The notes: generated by a model not told the origin, from the sequence alone. Shown: positions 42,582 through 52,062, counted from the first letter of the stretch. The stretch is DNA of 64,000 nucleotides from Actinotignum schaalii FB123-CNA-2 (GCF_000411135.1 NZ_KE150262.1:374770-438769); one strand, 5' to 3'. Numbers and translations: made by a program.

Positions 42582-45233
42582 TTAGCGGCGCGGGCGGGCC
42601 CGCTTGGTGGGGCTGGCGGTAGCGCCATCTTCCGGCCAGGGGTGGCGCGGGTAGCGGCCACGCATTTCCGCCCGCACTTGGGCGTAGGGGCCGGCCCAGA
42701 AGCTTGCGAGGTCGTCGGTGATGGCAACGGGCCGGGCGGCCGGGGAGAGGAGTTCGAGGGTGACGGGGATGCGCCCGCCGGCCAGGCGCGGGGTACGGGC
42801 CCAGCCGAAAGCTTCTTGGACGCGCAGGCGTACGGTGGGCCGGGCTCCCGCATAGCGGATGGTGCGTTGTTCCCCGGTGGGGATAGTAATGCTGGCGGGG
42901 GCGAGTTCATCAAGGTGGGTGGCTTCCGGCCAGGGCAGTAGGCGTTCAATATTTCCGGCCCCCAGGTTTCCCCAGCTGCCGCCCCGGGCGAGTGCGGCGA
43001 GTTCAGGCCCGGCTAGTTCCTCGATGCGCTGGCGGAGTGCGGATTCTTCCATATCGGGCCAGGGTTCACCGAGGACGGTGTGAAGGAAGGCGAGGCGTTC
43101 GCGCAGGGCTTGGGCTCCGGCGGTGAATTCGAGCGGGAGGGTTCCGCAGCTGGCCGCAGCGCTCACCCACGCGGTGGCGGCTGCGCGCGGGAGGCGCTCC
43201 ACATCCCGGCCGCTGAGTTCGATGGCTCCTAGGAGGGTGGTTTGCCGGGCGCGTAGGCGGCCTTTTCGGTAGCTGATTGCGGTGCCGGTGGCGATGAGGC
43301 CGCGGCCGGCTTGGCGGGCGAGTTCTTCATCTGCGGGTACTGCGGCGCGGATGAGTGCATCCGCCCGGCCCTGGCTGGCGCTCACGTCGGCTACCGCGAG
43401 CCAGGGTGATCCGAGGAGCGGAGAGCCTTGCGGGAGTATTGCCCCGCTGCCGTTAGCCAGAAGGTAGCGCCCTGAGGTGCTATCCACCGCGCGGGCCAGC
43501 AAATCCGGATAAGCCCAGGCGGTCACGAGGGCGAGGGCATCATCATTACGAGCAGCCCGGCTGGGTTTCCCGAAGCTAGATGGACCGGTTTTACTCTGCT
43601 CACTACCGGTTGCCGCCGCATCACCCAGGGCGCGGCGGGCGAGTTTCTCGAGGCGCTGGGCTTGCCGGGCCCAGGCCGGTGAGACGGCGGTGGGCCACCG
43701 TGCCAGATCGGCCCCGGGGAGCCGGGGCGATTCCGCGAGCGCGGCCACGATCTGAGCTGCTGTGCCCGCCCCTAACCGCGGGGTAGTTTCCAGCAGGCTG
43801 CGGCCTAGCCGGGTGCTGACCGGGAGCGGGGCGAGGGTGCGGGCCAGGTCAGTGACCTGCCAGGCCCGCTCAGCACCGGCTGTATCATCCCCGGCACCGT
43901 GTTCTGCCACCACGCAACCGAGCGCGCTGAGGGTGCGCATACCGGCCGCCACGCCCGGCTGCGGGGGCTGATCGAGGAGGGCGAGCCCGCGCCCTTCCGG
44001 GGCACCCCACACGGCAGCTTGCAGCAGAAAATCGGTGAGATCAGCCGTGTAGATTTCCGGGGTGGAGCGTTCCGCGAGGCGGGCCCAGGTAGCTTCGCTC
44101 ATGACCCGATAAACAGTTCCGGGGCCTAAACGCCCGGCGCGCCCGCCGCGTTGGATACCGGCGGCTTGGGATTCCAGCACCGTGACCAGCCCGCTGATGC
44201 CACTGGCGTAATCGGTGCGGGGTTCCCGGGAGAGCCCGCTATCCACCACGATCCGCACCCCGGGGACCGTCAGAGAAGACTCCGCGATAGCGGTGGTCAC
44301 AATAATGCTGCGGGTTCCCGCAACTTCACGTAGTGCGGCATCCTGCTGGGCGCCGGTTAGGGAGCCGTGCAGGGGTGCCACCCGGGCGGGTAGATGGCCG
44401 AGCAAGCCCACCACGTACTCCACTTCCCGCACTCCGGGGAGGAAGACCAATATGTCACCGAGTTCCACTTCCCGGAAGGCCCGTTCCACCACCCGGGCCA
44501 CGTGCGCCAGGAATTCCCGACGCACCCCGAGCGCGCCGTCCCGCGAAATTGTGCCGAGGGGTTCTTCCCCGCGCCCGGGTGGGGCGTACCGCAGGGTAAG
44601 AGGGTGGAGCACACCCGGAATATCCACGATCCGCGGGGATTCCCCAGGCGCCGCGGCCCCAGCTTCCAGCAACGCAGCGGTGCGCTGAGATTCCACGGTG
44701 GCGGACATGGCCACCAGCAAAAGATCGGGGCGGAATGCCGCGCGGGCTTCCAGGGCAAGGGCGAGGGCAAGATCGGCATCGAGGTGCCGTTCGTGCACTT
44801 CGTCGAAAATAAGCGCGCCGATACCGCGCAATTCCGGATCGCTTTGCAGGCGGCGCACCGCGATACCTGGGGTGATCATTTCGATGCGGGTTTCCCGGCT
44901 CACCTGGGAATCCCCGCGCACGCTATAGCCGGCGGTGGCGCCCACCGGTTCCCCGAAGATTTCGGCCAAGCGCCGCGCCGCAGCCCGCGCTGCCACCCGG
45001 CGCGGCTGAATCACGAGGACTCGCCCGGGCCGAGTACCGCCCGCATCGGTTCCTCCACGCATGCCTTCCGCGAGCGCGCGGGCCACGAGCGGCGGAATGA
45101 GCGTGGTTTTCCCGGTTCCCGGCGGCGCACTCACCACCGCGAGCGGCAGCGCTGCGCGCACCTCATCGAGGTGGGCTGCTACCGACAGCGCGGGCGGGGC
45201 AGCGAGCAGGCGAGCGCAGGGATCCGAGGTCAT
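42582..45233 (-). CDS. hrpB: ATP-dependent helicase HrpB
   Basis: 883 residues, slightly longer than the usual ~820. DExH motifs are SAPPGTGKTTLIPP (I, near 36), DEVHERHLDADLAL (II, near 140), MSATVES (III), and QRGGRAGRLGPGTVYR (VI). The HrpB C-terminal signature is present at the end: PVAITDDLASFWAGPYAQVR then EMRGRYPRHPWPED. HrpB is a putative RNA helicase of largely unknown cellular role. With HrpA at the left end, both DExH paralogues lie within 41 kb. No partner gene is evident. Confidence 0.95.
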   Translation of the reverse strand: MTSDPCARLLAAPPALSVAAHLDEVRAALPLAVVSAPPGTGKTTLIPPLVARALAEGMRGGTDAGGTRPGRVLVIQPRRVAARAAARRLAEIFGEPVGATAGYSVRGDSQVSRETRIEMITPGIAVRRLQSDPELRGIGALIFDEVHERHLDADLALALALEARAAFRPDLLLVAMSATVESQRTAALLEAGAAAPGESPRIVDIPGVLHPLTLRYAPPGRGEEPLGTISRDGALGVRREFLAHVARVVERAFREVELGDILVFLPGVREVEYVVGLLGHLPARVAPLHGSLTGAQQDAALREVAGTRSIIVTTAIAESSLTVPGVRIVVDSGLSREPRTDYASGISGLVTVLESQAAGIQRGGRAGRLGPGTVYRVMSEATWARLAERSTPEIYTADLTDFLLQAAVWGAPEGRGLALLDQPPQPGVAAGMRTLSALGCVVAEHGAGDDTAGAERAWQVTDLARTLAPLPVSTRLGRSLLETTPRLGAGTAAQIVAALAESPRLPGADLARWPTAVSPAWARQAQRLEKLARRALGDAAATGSEQSKTGPSSFGKPSRAARNDDALALVTAWAYPDLLARAVDSTSGRYLLANGSGAILPQGSPLLGSPWLAVADVSASQGRADALIRAAVPADEELARQAGRGLIATGTAISYRKGRLRARQTTLLGAIELSGRDVERLPRAAATAWVSAAASCGTLPLEFTAGAQALRERLAFLHTVLGEPWPDMEESALRQRIEELAGPELAALARGGSWGNLGAGNIERLLPWPEATHLDELAPASITIPTGEQRTIRYAGARPTVRLRVQEAFGWARTPRLAGGRIPVTLELLSPAARPVAITDDLASFWAGPYAQVRAEMRGRYPRHPWPEDGATASPTKRARPRR

Positions 45234-45332
45234 GCTCCCATTCTCCCACGGGCCTCCGACACAATTTTCACCCCGAACCGCGGCGCGGGCGAACGGCGCA
45301 CCCCGCCCGCTGAGCGTAGGCGCACCACGCGC

Positions 45333-46061
45333 TTACCCCGCACGCGAGGTTTCCGTCAGATAGGCCAGCACCGCCCGCACCCGGCGATTTTCTTCCCCGG
45401 GTTGCATCCCCAGCTTGAGGAAAATATTCGCCACGTGTTTGGAGACGGTCGCCCCGGTGAGGTAGAGCTCGGCGGCAATCGCAGAATTGGCATAGCCCCG
45501 CGCCATGAGTTCCAGGATTTCACGTTCGCGGGAGGTAAGCTCCGTGAGAAGTGACGGCGTCGTCGCCATTAATTGGGCCGCAACATCCGGATCCACAACA
45601 ACGCCACCCACCCCCACAATCTCCAGGGACCGCACGAAATCCGCCACCCGCGCCACGCGATCTTTGAGTAAATACCCCAGGCCTCCCGGCGCATCGTCCC
45701 CGCTTGCATCCGCGGTCGTAGTCGCGGGGGAACCGGAGGTACCGGCACCGGCTGCCGGGTGGAAGAGTTCGCGCGCGTAGGCCGGGGCGACGTATTGGGA
45801 GAGCACCATAATGCCCAGGGACGGGAATTCGCGGCGCAGCTCCACGGCGGCACGCAGGCCGTCGTCGCTCATGGTGGGTGGCATGCGTACATCGGTGATG
45901 ACCAGGTCGGGGACCTCCCCGCGGGCGGTGGCCGCGCGCACCGTCTCGTTCAGTTCCGGTGCGGTGGCCGCGGTCGCCACAATCGTGTGCCCGCGCCGCT
46001 CCAGCAGCCCGCATAGCCCTTCGCGAAACAGTGCGGAATCATCCGCGACTACCAGACGCAT
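45333..46061 (-). CDS. LuxR/NarL-family response regulator
   Basis: 242 residues. Receiver domain with the acidic pair VVADDSALF, phospho-acceptor Asp in DLVITDVRMPP (near 53) and the Lys in GYLLKDR; C-terminal LuxR-type HTH (about 175-235, LTSREREILELMARGYANSAIAAEL, TVSKHVANIFLKLGM). An Ala/Gly/Ser/Thr-rich insert of ~25 residues sits before the Lys motif. GGAGGGGACGG precedes the ATG, inside the kinase gene, which it overlaps by 23 bp. A 22-bp dyad before the divergent ABC genes may be its binding site. Confidence 0.92.
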   Translation of the reverse strand: MRLVVADDSALFREGLCGLLERRGHTIVATAATAPELNETVRAATARGEVPDLVITDVRMPPTMSDDGLRAAVELRREFPSLGIMVLSQYVAPAYARELFHPAAGAGTSGSPATTTADASGDDAPGGLGYLLKDRVARVADFVRSLEIVGVGGVVVDPDVAAQLMATTPSLLTELTSREREILELMARGYANSAIAAELYLTGATVSKHVANIFLKLGMQPGEENRRVRAVLAYLTETSRAG

Positions 46062-47103
46062 CCGTCCCCTCCGTTCTCGGATTTTCGCTGAGCGCCGCCA
46101 CCCCGGCCCCGCTCCCCCACTCCCCGCGATGCAGCAGCAGCGGGATGCGCGCGCAAATTTCCGTGGGCCCGCCCACCGGGCTGGAAATACGCAGACTACC
46201 GCCGAAAGTCGCGAGCCGCTCGCCGATCCCGCGCAGTCCACTACCCGGAATCACGCCGCCCGGGCCGGTATCGGTGATGCTGAGGTGGAGGTCATCGTCG
46301 GCGATGAGCAGCACGGTCACGGTCGCGGCGGGCGCGTGTTTAGCAACGTTCGTCAGCGCTTCGGCCACCGTGAAATAAGCGGCGGCGATCACGCCTTCGG
46401 GGATCTCGGGTAGCGGGCTCGGAACCCGCAGGGTGGCGGGCACCGGCGCGGAGACCACCAGATCGCGCACCGCCGCTTCCAACCCCAGGTCAGAGAGCAC
46501 TTTCGGATGAATACCGGCCACCGTGCGGCGTAGCGAGGTGAGGGCCAGTTCCGCGCGGTCCTGCGCGGACGCCATGCGTTCGCGCGCAGCTTGAAGATCC
46601 GCCGAGCTCACCGCGCCGCTCGCGTCACCTTCCAGCAGAAACGCCGCCTCACCCACATCCATTGAGGTCGCGACCAGGTACTGCTGGGCGCCGTCGTGCA
46701 GGTCGCGTTCGATGCGGCGCCGTTCAATTTCAAAAGCCGCGGCAATGGAGCGTTGCGCGTGCACAACGTCGCGGTGATCGGATGGTTCCGCCATCCAGGT
46801 CGACGACGCCGGAGCCACGTCCGCGAGCGCCCGCCCGTTCCCGCGCCACACTATCCACCCGGCCCCGCCCAGGGCCAGCAGGCCGACCAGCCCGATGATG
46901 ATCGGAATCGGGCTGAATCCGCCGAGCAGCGAGAGTACCGCCACCACCACGAATATCAGGGCGAAGGTGCCGAGGGCGCCCGCGAGCACCCCGCGCACCG
47001 TGGCGTGGCGTAGTTGCTGCGCCACCGCTCGGGTGTTATCCACGTGCATGGCGATGTCCACGCCCGTGGCGTGCTCACCGTGCCCGGTGCTCTGCGTTGT
47101 CAT
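46039..47103 (-). CDS. Sensor histidine kinase (HisKA_3 type)
   Basis: 354 residues. Two TM segments (about 38-60 and 66-86) with almost no external loop, so it probably senses the membrane or a membrane protein. The phospho-His is in ERRRIERDLHDGAQQYLVA, followed by TSLRRTVAGIHPKVLSDLG and an HATPase domain with AEALTNVAKHA (N box), ITDTGPGG (G1) and GSGLRGIGERLATFGG. It is coupled to the response regulator and divergent from an ABC transporter, the arrangement of BceRS- or LiaRS-like stress systems of Gram-positives. Confidence 0.92.
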   Translation of the reverse strand: MTTQSTGHGEHATGVDIAMHVDNTRAVAQQLRHATVRGVLAGALGTFALIFVVVAVLSLLGGFSPIPIIIGLVGLLALGGAGWIVWRGNGRALADVAPASSTWMAEPSDHRDVVHAQRSIAAAFEIERRRIERDLHDGAQQYLVATSMDVGEAAFLLEGDASGAVSSADLQAARERMASAQDRAELALTSLRRTVAGIHPKVLSDLGLEAAVRDLVVSAPVPATLRVPSPLPEIPEGVIAAAYFTVAEALTNVAKHAPAATVTVLLIADDDLHLSITDTGPGGVIPGSGLRGIGERLATFGGSLRISSPVGGPTEICARIPLLLHRGEWGSGAGVAALSENPRTEGTDASGSRG

Positions 47104-47151
47104 ACCGCCATGGTAGCCGGCGCGGGCTCGCCCCCACGCGCGAATCCGGCA

Positions 47152-47173
47152 ATGGTAGACCTAGCTCTACCAT
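47152..47173. promoter_or_regulatory. 22-bp dyad between the two-component and ABC operons
   Basis: ATGGTAGA (47152-47159), CCTAGC, TCTACCAT (47166-47173), perfect 8-bp arms. It lies 49 bp before the kinase ATG on the minus strand and 55 bp before the ABC ATPase, and is the size of a NarL/LuxR-type response regulator site. Confidence 0.6.
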
Positions 47174-47227
47174 AAGTGTGGAGTACGAGCCCTGCCGTCA
47201 CCGGCCAATCGGAAGTTGACTAGAGCC

Positions 47228-47950
47228 ATGGATACAACACAGAATGTCGCCCCGGATTTGGTGGCGAATAATCTCACGAAGAATTTTGGGAACGTGGCGG
47301 CACTGCGCCGGGTATCATTGCGGATTCCCGGCGGGCAGTCGGTGGCGATTATGGGCCCGTCCGGTTCGGGTAAGTCCACGCTGCTGCACTGCCTGGCGGG
47401 GATTATTGCGCCCACCGCCGGCACGGTGCTGCTGGGCAACGAGCCGATTTCGGATATGTCCGATGGGCAGCGTTCGAAAATGCGCCTGGAGAATTTCGGT
47501 TTTGTTTTCCAGGATGGTCAGCTGGTTCCCGAACTGCCGGCCCGGGAAAATGTAGCGGTGCCGCTGCTGCTCCAGGGGAAGCCGCGGCGAGAGGCGCTGG
47601 CGGCGGCGGATATGTGGCTGGCGCGGCTCGGGGTGGAACCCGAACGCCACCGCCGCCCGGGGGAAATGTCCGGCGGGCAGCTCCAACGCGTAGCTATTGC
47701 GCGGGCCTTAGCGGGCCAACCTGCGGTGGTGTTTGCCGATGAACCGACCGGCGCCCTCGATCAGGCCACCGGCCACGAGGTCACCCAGATCCTCACCACC
47801 GCCGCGAAAATGAGCGGGGCCACCCTCATTATTGTGACCCATGACCCGAATGTGGCCGCCTGGTGCGAACGCCTCGTGGAAATTCGCGACGGCGTTATCC
47901 ACGCCGATTCGGCTAACTCCACCACCGCGAACGGAGGCGAGCTGCAATGA
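47228..47950 (+). CDS. ABC transporter ATPase (MacB/LolD type)
   Basis: 240 residues. Walker A IMGPSGSGKSTLLHCLAG, Q-loop VFQDGQLVPELPARENV (the LxPxLTAxENV pattern of the MacB class), signature MSGGQLQRVAIARAL, Walker B VVFADEPTGALDQ, H-loop VTHDP. Pairs with the FtsX-like permease whose ATG overlaps its stop. The start ATG 47228 has only GGAAG thirteen bases upstream. Likely a peptide-antibiotic or lipid stress exporter under the divergent two-component system; substrate not known. Confidence 0.92.
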   Translation: MDTTQNVAPDLVANNLTKNFGNVAALRRVSLRIPGGQSVAIMGPSGSGKSTLLHCLAGIIAPTAGTVLLGNEPISDMSDGQRSKMRLENFGFVFQDGQLVPELPARENVAVPLLLQGKPRREALAAADMWLARLGVEPERHRRPGEMSGGQLQRVAIARALAGQPAVVFADEPTGALDQATGHEVTQILTTAAKMSGATLIIVTHDPNVAAWCERLVEIRDGVIHADSANSTTANGGELQ

Positions 47951-49338
47951 GAGTCCTTTCTTTCGCACCCCGCCTCACCCTGGCCCGGTTGCGCGCCCGC
48001 ACCGGTAATGCCTGGCTGGATATCCTCGCGGTCCTCAGCTTCACGCTGGCAGCCACCATGGCACTGACCATCGCCGGCGGCATTTTCATGTTCTATAACT
48101 GGAATTTCCACCCGAGCCCGGCCATGGCCGCCCACCTCGACGCCCTGAGCGAGACCCTGGGCGCCGGCCTCACGGAAATGTATCTCGGCCTGGCGCTTTT
48201 TGCCGGGGCGCTCCTGGTTATCCCCATTTCTTCCCTAGCTTCCGGGGCCGCCCGGCTGGGCGCGCAGGATCGTTCCCAGCGTCTGGCCTCCCTGCGCCTC
48301 GTTGGTACTACCCGCACCCAAACAATTGCGATCTCCCTGTGCGAAACGGTGGTGCAGTGGCTACTGGGCACCGCCTTGGGCACGGTGCTGTACCTGGTGA
48401 CCCTACCGGGTTGGCGCGCGCTAAGTTTCCTCGGGCTGCCTATTAATCCGGCCCAGATGCTGCTGCCGGTTACCTTTATCGCCGCGGTTATTGCGCTACT
48501 TTTCGTGGTCACGCTGGTATCGGCACTGGGCGGGCTGATGCGGGTGTCGATTTCACCCCTGGGAGTGGCGCGCCGCGAAACTCCGCGTGCGCTGCGGGCT
48601 TGGCGCCTCGCGGTGTTCGCCGTCGCCGGAATAATGTACGTGCTGGTGGCTAATGCTCGTGGTGGTTCCACTCCCATCGTGCAAATCATGATGATGGCGG
48701 GCGTGCTGCTGGTCTTCCTTTTCGCGCTTTCGGTGGCGGCTTCCTTCATTGTTCAGGCGCTGGCCTATCCGCTCGTGCGCTCGCGCCACGCGTCGCTCCT
48801 CATGGCGGCGCGGCGGATTCTCAACGACCCGCGCGCGGTGTGGCGCAGTGTTTCCACTCTCGCACTGCTGTGTTTCATTGGTGGCTACACCTCCACACTT
48901 CCGGAACGGACCGGTTCAGATTCGGTGGCGATTCGCTTGGTGTCCGCAGATATTGGCACGGGCGTCATGGTGACTCTCGGTTTCGGTTTTGCGGTGGTGG
49001 CGCTGTCCAGTCTCACGAATCACGCTTCCCTCGTTTTTGAATCGGCGCAGCAGACGCAGTCCTTGCGTTTTCTCGGTTTCCCCACGGCGGTCTTCACGCG
49101 GATTCGGATCCTGCAAACCTTTATTCCCTTGGTAGTAACGACGGCGCTGACCACCGCGCTCGGGGTGGGTATGTCTCTTATGACGAATTACTCGTGGGGT
49201 GCCCGGATGGATAGCGCTGCTTTCACGAAACTCGGGATTATTACGGTCCTTGGTTTGGCCATGTGCCTGGCGAGCATTCTGGTGGTTACGCCGCTGGAAA
49301 CTCGGGTGGTGCTGGCGCGCGGACGCGCGAATGATTAG
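47947..49338 (+). CDS. FtsX-like ABC transporter permease
   Basis: 463 residues, about ten TM segments in two groups. Short loops rather than the large periplasmic MacB domain join them; the pattern is that of actinobacterial FtsX-like permeases fused as a tandem. SLRLVGTTRTQTIAISLCETV (about 115-135) and QSLRFLGFPTAVFTRIRILQTF (about 370-392) are the two coupling helices that contact the ATPase, each of the form slRflGat..qi. ATG overlaps the ATPase stop (ATGA). Confidence 0.88.
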   Translation: MRVLSFAPRLTLARLRARTGNAWLDILAVLSFTLAATMALTIAGGIFMFYNWNFHPSPAMAAHLDALSETLGAGLTEMYLGLALFAGALLVIPISSLASGAARLGAQDRSQRLASLRLVGTTRTQTIAISLCETVVQWLLGTALGTVLYLVTLPGWRALSFLGLPINPAQMLLPVTFIAAVIALLFVVTLVSALGGLMRVSISPLGVARRETPRALRAWRLAVFAVAGIMYVLVANARGGSTPIVQIMMMAGVLLVFLFALSVAASFIVQALAYPLVRSRHASLLMAARRILNDPRAVWRSVSTLALLCFIGGYTSTLPERTGSDSVAIRLVSADIGTGVMVTLGFGFAVVALSSLTNHASLVFESAQQTQSLRFLGFPTAVFTRIRILQTFIPLVVTTALTTALGVGMSLMTNYSWGARMDSAAFTKLGIITVLGLAMCLASILVVTPLETRVVLARGRAND

Positions 49339-49540
49339 GGAAGTGGAGGATGAATGATGCGGGGCTGGTGGGTGCATGATGAGGTGCCGGCACCCGAATG
49401 ATTGAGAACCAATTCAGGAATTAAGCGTCGACGCCCCGGGTATAAAGACCCGCTGGCAGCCCGGGCACGGTGGCAGAATGGGTGATGTTCAGGTCACAAT
49501 TCTCAGTGCGGAGGGCTCACTTCGCGGGAAGGATATTCCG

Positions 49541-50116
49541 ATGTCAGAAATTCGTGCGGCTCAGCAGGAAACGCCGGCGGATGCGCCCCGCCCGCGCTGC
49601 CTCGTAGCTTTCTTCTCGCGTGCCGGCCTGAATTTCTGGGACGGAGAGGTGCGCAATCTCGAAATTGGGAATACCAAAGTACTGGCCGAAAAAATCGCGG
49701 CGCGTTTGGGTGCGGATACTTTTGAGATTGTCCCGGTTCATCCTTATCCTGCAGATCCGAATGAGGCACATGCCCAGTGCACCCGTGAACTTGCGGACGG
49801 CATTTTCCCGGAGCTTACGGCCCCGGCTCCGGCTGCACGTGGGTACGACGTCGTGCTTGTCGGTTTCCCCGTCTGGTGCGAGCAGGTCCCCCCGGTGGTG
49901 CAGACCTACCTGAAGTCCGCTGGACTCACGGACCAGCTGGTACTTCCCTTCACCACCTGGTCTGGCTCACCGAAGGTGGAAATCGAATCGACGTTCACGA
50001 ACCTAGCTCCAGAGGCAACCACCGGCGTGCCCTTCTCCGTGCGCGGTGAGAATATCCACGAGGCAGCCACGGATAGCGCGCTGGAGGAATGGCTGGCCTC
50101 CGCGAATTTGATCTAG
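49541..50116 (+). CDS. Flavodoxin-family protein
   Basis: 191 residues. LVAFFSRAGLNFWDGEVRNL (about 20-40) gives the phosphate-binding loop in the Flavodoxin_4 style, and NTKVLAEKIAARLGADTFEI, GYDVVLVGFPVWCEQVPPVV (the aromatic FMN loop with Trp) and LPFTTWSGSPKVEIES complete the fold. It should bind FMN and reduce small molecules or quinones. GGAAGGA lies seven bases before ATG 49541; the frame is open from 49478. Its stop codon interlocks with that of the convergent gene over CTAG. Confidence 0.85.
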   Translation: MSEIRAAQQETPADAPRPRCLVAFFSRAGLNFWDGEVRNLEIGNTKVLAEKIAARLGADTFEIVPVHPYPADPNEAHAQCTRELADGIFPELTAPAPAARGYDVVLVGFPVWCEQVPPVVQTYLKSAGLTDQLVLPFTTWSGSPKVEIESTFTNLAPEATTGVPFSVRGENIHEAATDSALEEWLASANLI

Positions 50117-50683
50117 ATCATTCCTAGTTCACGAAGAACGATAAGCGCCTGGTCCGGGTGGGTCCGCACAACCGCCCGGGCCTGTATTTTCTCCCATTCC
50201 GATTGTTTACTTTCCAGGACGCATTTCGTTTGAGGTTCGCACGAAACACCCAGTTCTGAAATAAGGAAAAGTAATACTTCTTCCAAACTGGGACGGAAAC
50301 GTTTTCCACCGACCGGAAAATGGAGTTCCGATAACGTGGGCGTCCGGGAAGAATCAATAACTCTTTTTCGGGCACGCCGTGAGGTAGCTCCACCCTCTAG
50401 CATGACATGCGTCCATGCGTCACGATGCGCATGAATTTGCAGATGGGCCAGCGGAACATCTTTCGAGCGCGGGTTACGGTTGTAATCCCAGCGCACAAGC
50501 GGCTCACTGGTGGTTTTATTGAGGTGCAGCGCGAAGCTTGAGGTAACCGCGGAGGATACGACCACCCTTGCGGGGCGCACGAACATTAGTAATGTGAACA
50601 GCAAAGGATTCGTCGAATAGTCTCCCTGTAGCTGTTATATTCTCCGCAAAATCCGCAACTTCCTCATCAAGCGAGCCCGTCAC
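50113..50683 (-). pseudogene. Hypothetical gene interrupted by a frameshift
   Basis: Two overlapping frames together give one protein. Frame A from GTG 50683 (GAGGAAAGCC upstream) reads VTGSLDEEVADFAENITATG through SFAVHITNVRAPRKGG and stops at 50516. Frame B, entering near 50570, reads SSFALHLNKTTSEPLVRWDY, PLAHLQIHAHRDAWTH, LHFPVGGKRFRPSLEEVLLF down to the stop at 50113. The total, 571 bp, is one base off a multiple of three. The break lies near CCCC and GGG runs, so a one-base sequencing error or a true mutation could both explain it. The HLQIHAHRD and LHFPVGGKRFRP pattern recalls uncharacterised actinobacterial proteins. Function unknown. Confidence 0.6.
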
Positions 50684-50903
50684 GGCTTTCCTCCTCGAGA
50701 TCATCGAGGAACAGTTCCTCACACCATTGGAGGGTTTCAAACTCATCACGGAACCCAGCTTCGCGCCGGTTGAGCGTATATTCAGCCATCCGTTCTTCAA
50801 ACTCTTCGCGCGAAATCCTCAGTTCGGACAGAATGGCGTCCATGCGTGCGCGAATCTGCTCAAGACTTGTGTACGTGGGGCCATAGATGATCGACATAGC
50901 CAC
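50667..50903 (-). CDS. Small acidic helical protein, partner of the frameshifted gene
   Basis: 78 residues, rich in Glu and Arg and predicted helical (TSLEQIRARMDAILSELRIS, REEFEERMAEYTLN, FETLQWCEELFLDDLEEESR). It overlaps the GTG of the next gene by 17 bp, so the two are co-translated. The pair layout (small acidic first gene, larger basic second gene) is toxin-antitoxin-like, but neither protein belongs to a family I can name. Confidence 0.6.
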   Translation of the reverse strand: MAMSIIYGPTYTSLEQIRARMDAILSELRISREEFEERMAEYTLNRREAGFRDEFETLQWCEELFLDDLEEESRDGLA

Positions 50904-51069
50904 AGCCTAACCGAAGATCGCAGCCCTGCCCAGACCAATGTTTCGGCAATTTTACGCGGGAATCATGCACCCGCGATGAGCTGCTCCTACTCCGGGTGCT
51001 GAGCTTTTTTCGCCCGGTGGAGATACCCCAGGGCGTAGCAGGTAGCGAAGACAATCACCGCGAAACGCC
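50904..51069. other. Gap with a hairpin and a possible micro-ORF
   Basis: GCACCCG (50967-50973) pairs with 50993-50999. On the minus strand, GTG at 51058 opens 23 codons (VIVFATCYALGYLHRAKKAQ then HPE) ending at 50987, one hydrophobic helix plus a basic tail, with TAGGG upstream. Too short to judge as coding. Confidence 0.3.
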
Positions 51070-52062
51070 CTACAGCAAATCCGCGCGCAGCTGCGCCGCG
51101 CTGGCCGGGTGGAGCAAAGCCGGCGGAACATCGAAGAGGGTAACCGCCCCGCGTTCCCCGCGGGCATGCATACGCGCCACCGCGCGGGCGCAGGCCACCA
51201 GCACCGAACCGGTGAATTCCGGATTGGAATCCAACGCGAGGTTGAAGTGCAGCGCGTGCGAGGTACCCGGCGAGGTAGTCCCGTGGCGGATCACATCGCC
51301 ACCGTGGGCCATCCCGGTGTGTTCGGCGGCAAACTCTTCGTCGGAGATAACGTGGACCTCAGTTTCGTACTCGGCGAAGTAGTTCGGCATCGTCACGATG
51401 GCCTGGCGCACCGCCTCCGGATCCGCACCGTTTTCCAACGCCACGTAAACGATCCGGCGATGCTTATCACCCGCGCTGAGCTGGCCTTCCGTTTCTCCAG
51501 CCAAGGCCGCAGCCCGCACGTCCTCCTTGGGAACGGTGTACTGCACCGCGTTTTTCACACCCGGTACCCGCCGCACCGCATCCGAATGCCCCTGGGACAG
51601 GCCCGGTCCCCAGAAAGTTTCTGAGTGCCCAGCCGGCAAAACTGCCTCGGCCAGCAACCGCTGAAGCGAGAAGAGGCCCGGGTCCCAGCCTGCGGAAATG
51701 AGAGCGAGGGTGCCGGCCGTGCGGGCGGCGTCGTCGACCTGTTCGAAGTGCGCAGGAATCCGCGCGTGCGTATCAAAAGAATCCACCACGTTAAAACCGG
51801 AGGCAACCAACGGCGTTTGCGTATCGAGGTCCGATTTCGAGCCACCGCAATTGATAACGACGTCGATTTTGCCGGCCCAGCGGGCGCGCAGCTGCGGATC
51901 GGTGAGTTCGGCGGCGGGGAATGCTGGGCCGGAGGCGGTCATGACGCCTTCGCGGCGGGTGAAGACCCCCACCAGCTCCAGGTCGGGGGCGAGGCTGAGG
52001 GCCTGTTCCACCCCGCGGCCCAGGTTGCCGTAGCCGTTGATCGCGATGCGCGCGTGTGTCAT
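51070..52062 (-). CDS. ddh: meso-Diaminopimelate D-dehydrogenase
   Basis: 330 residues, the normal Ddh length. It makes meso-diaminopimelate from tetrahydrodipicolinate in one NADPH- and ammonia-dependent step for cell wall and lysine. N-terminal dinucleotide fold IAINGYGNLGRGVEQAL, then VVINCGGSKSDLDTQTP, VDSFDTHARIPAHF, SAGWDPGLFSLQRLL, TFWGPGLSQGHSDAVRRVPGVKNAVQYT and HGTTSPGTSHALHFNLALDSNPEFT are all Ddh signatures. The ATG overlaps the stop of the TetR gene (ATGA), so the regulator leads the operon. Confidence 0.95.
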   Translation of the reverse strand: MTHARIAINGYGNLGRGVEQALSLAPDLELVGVFTRREGVMTASGPAFPAAELTDPQLRARWAGKIDVVINCGGSKSDLDTQTPLVASGFNVVDSFDTHARIPAHFEQVDDAARTAGTLALISAGWDPGLFSLQRLLAEAVLPAGHSETFWGPGLSQGHSDAVRRVPGVKNAVQYTVPKEDVRAAALAGETEGQLSAGDKHRRIVYVALENGADPEAVRQAIVTMPNYFAEYETEVHVISDEEFAAEHTGMAHGGDVIRHGTTSPGTSHALHFNLALDSNPEFTGSVLVACARAVARMHARGERGAVTLFDVPPALLHPASAAQLRADLL

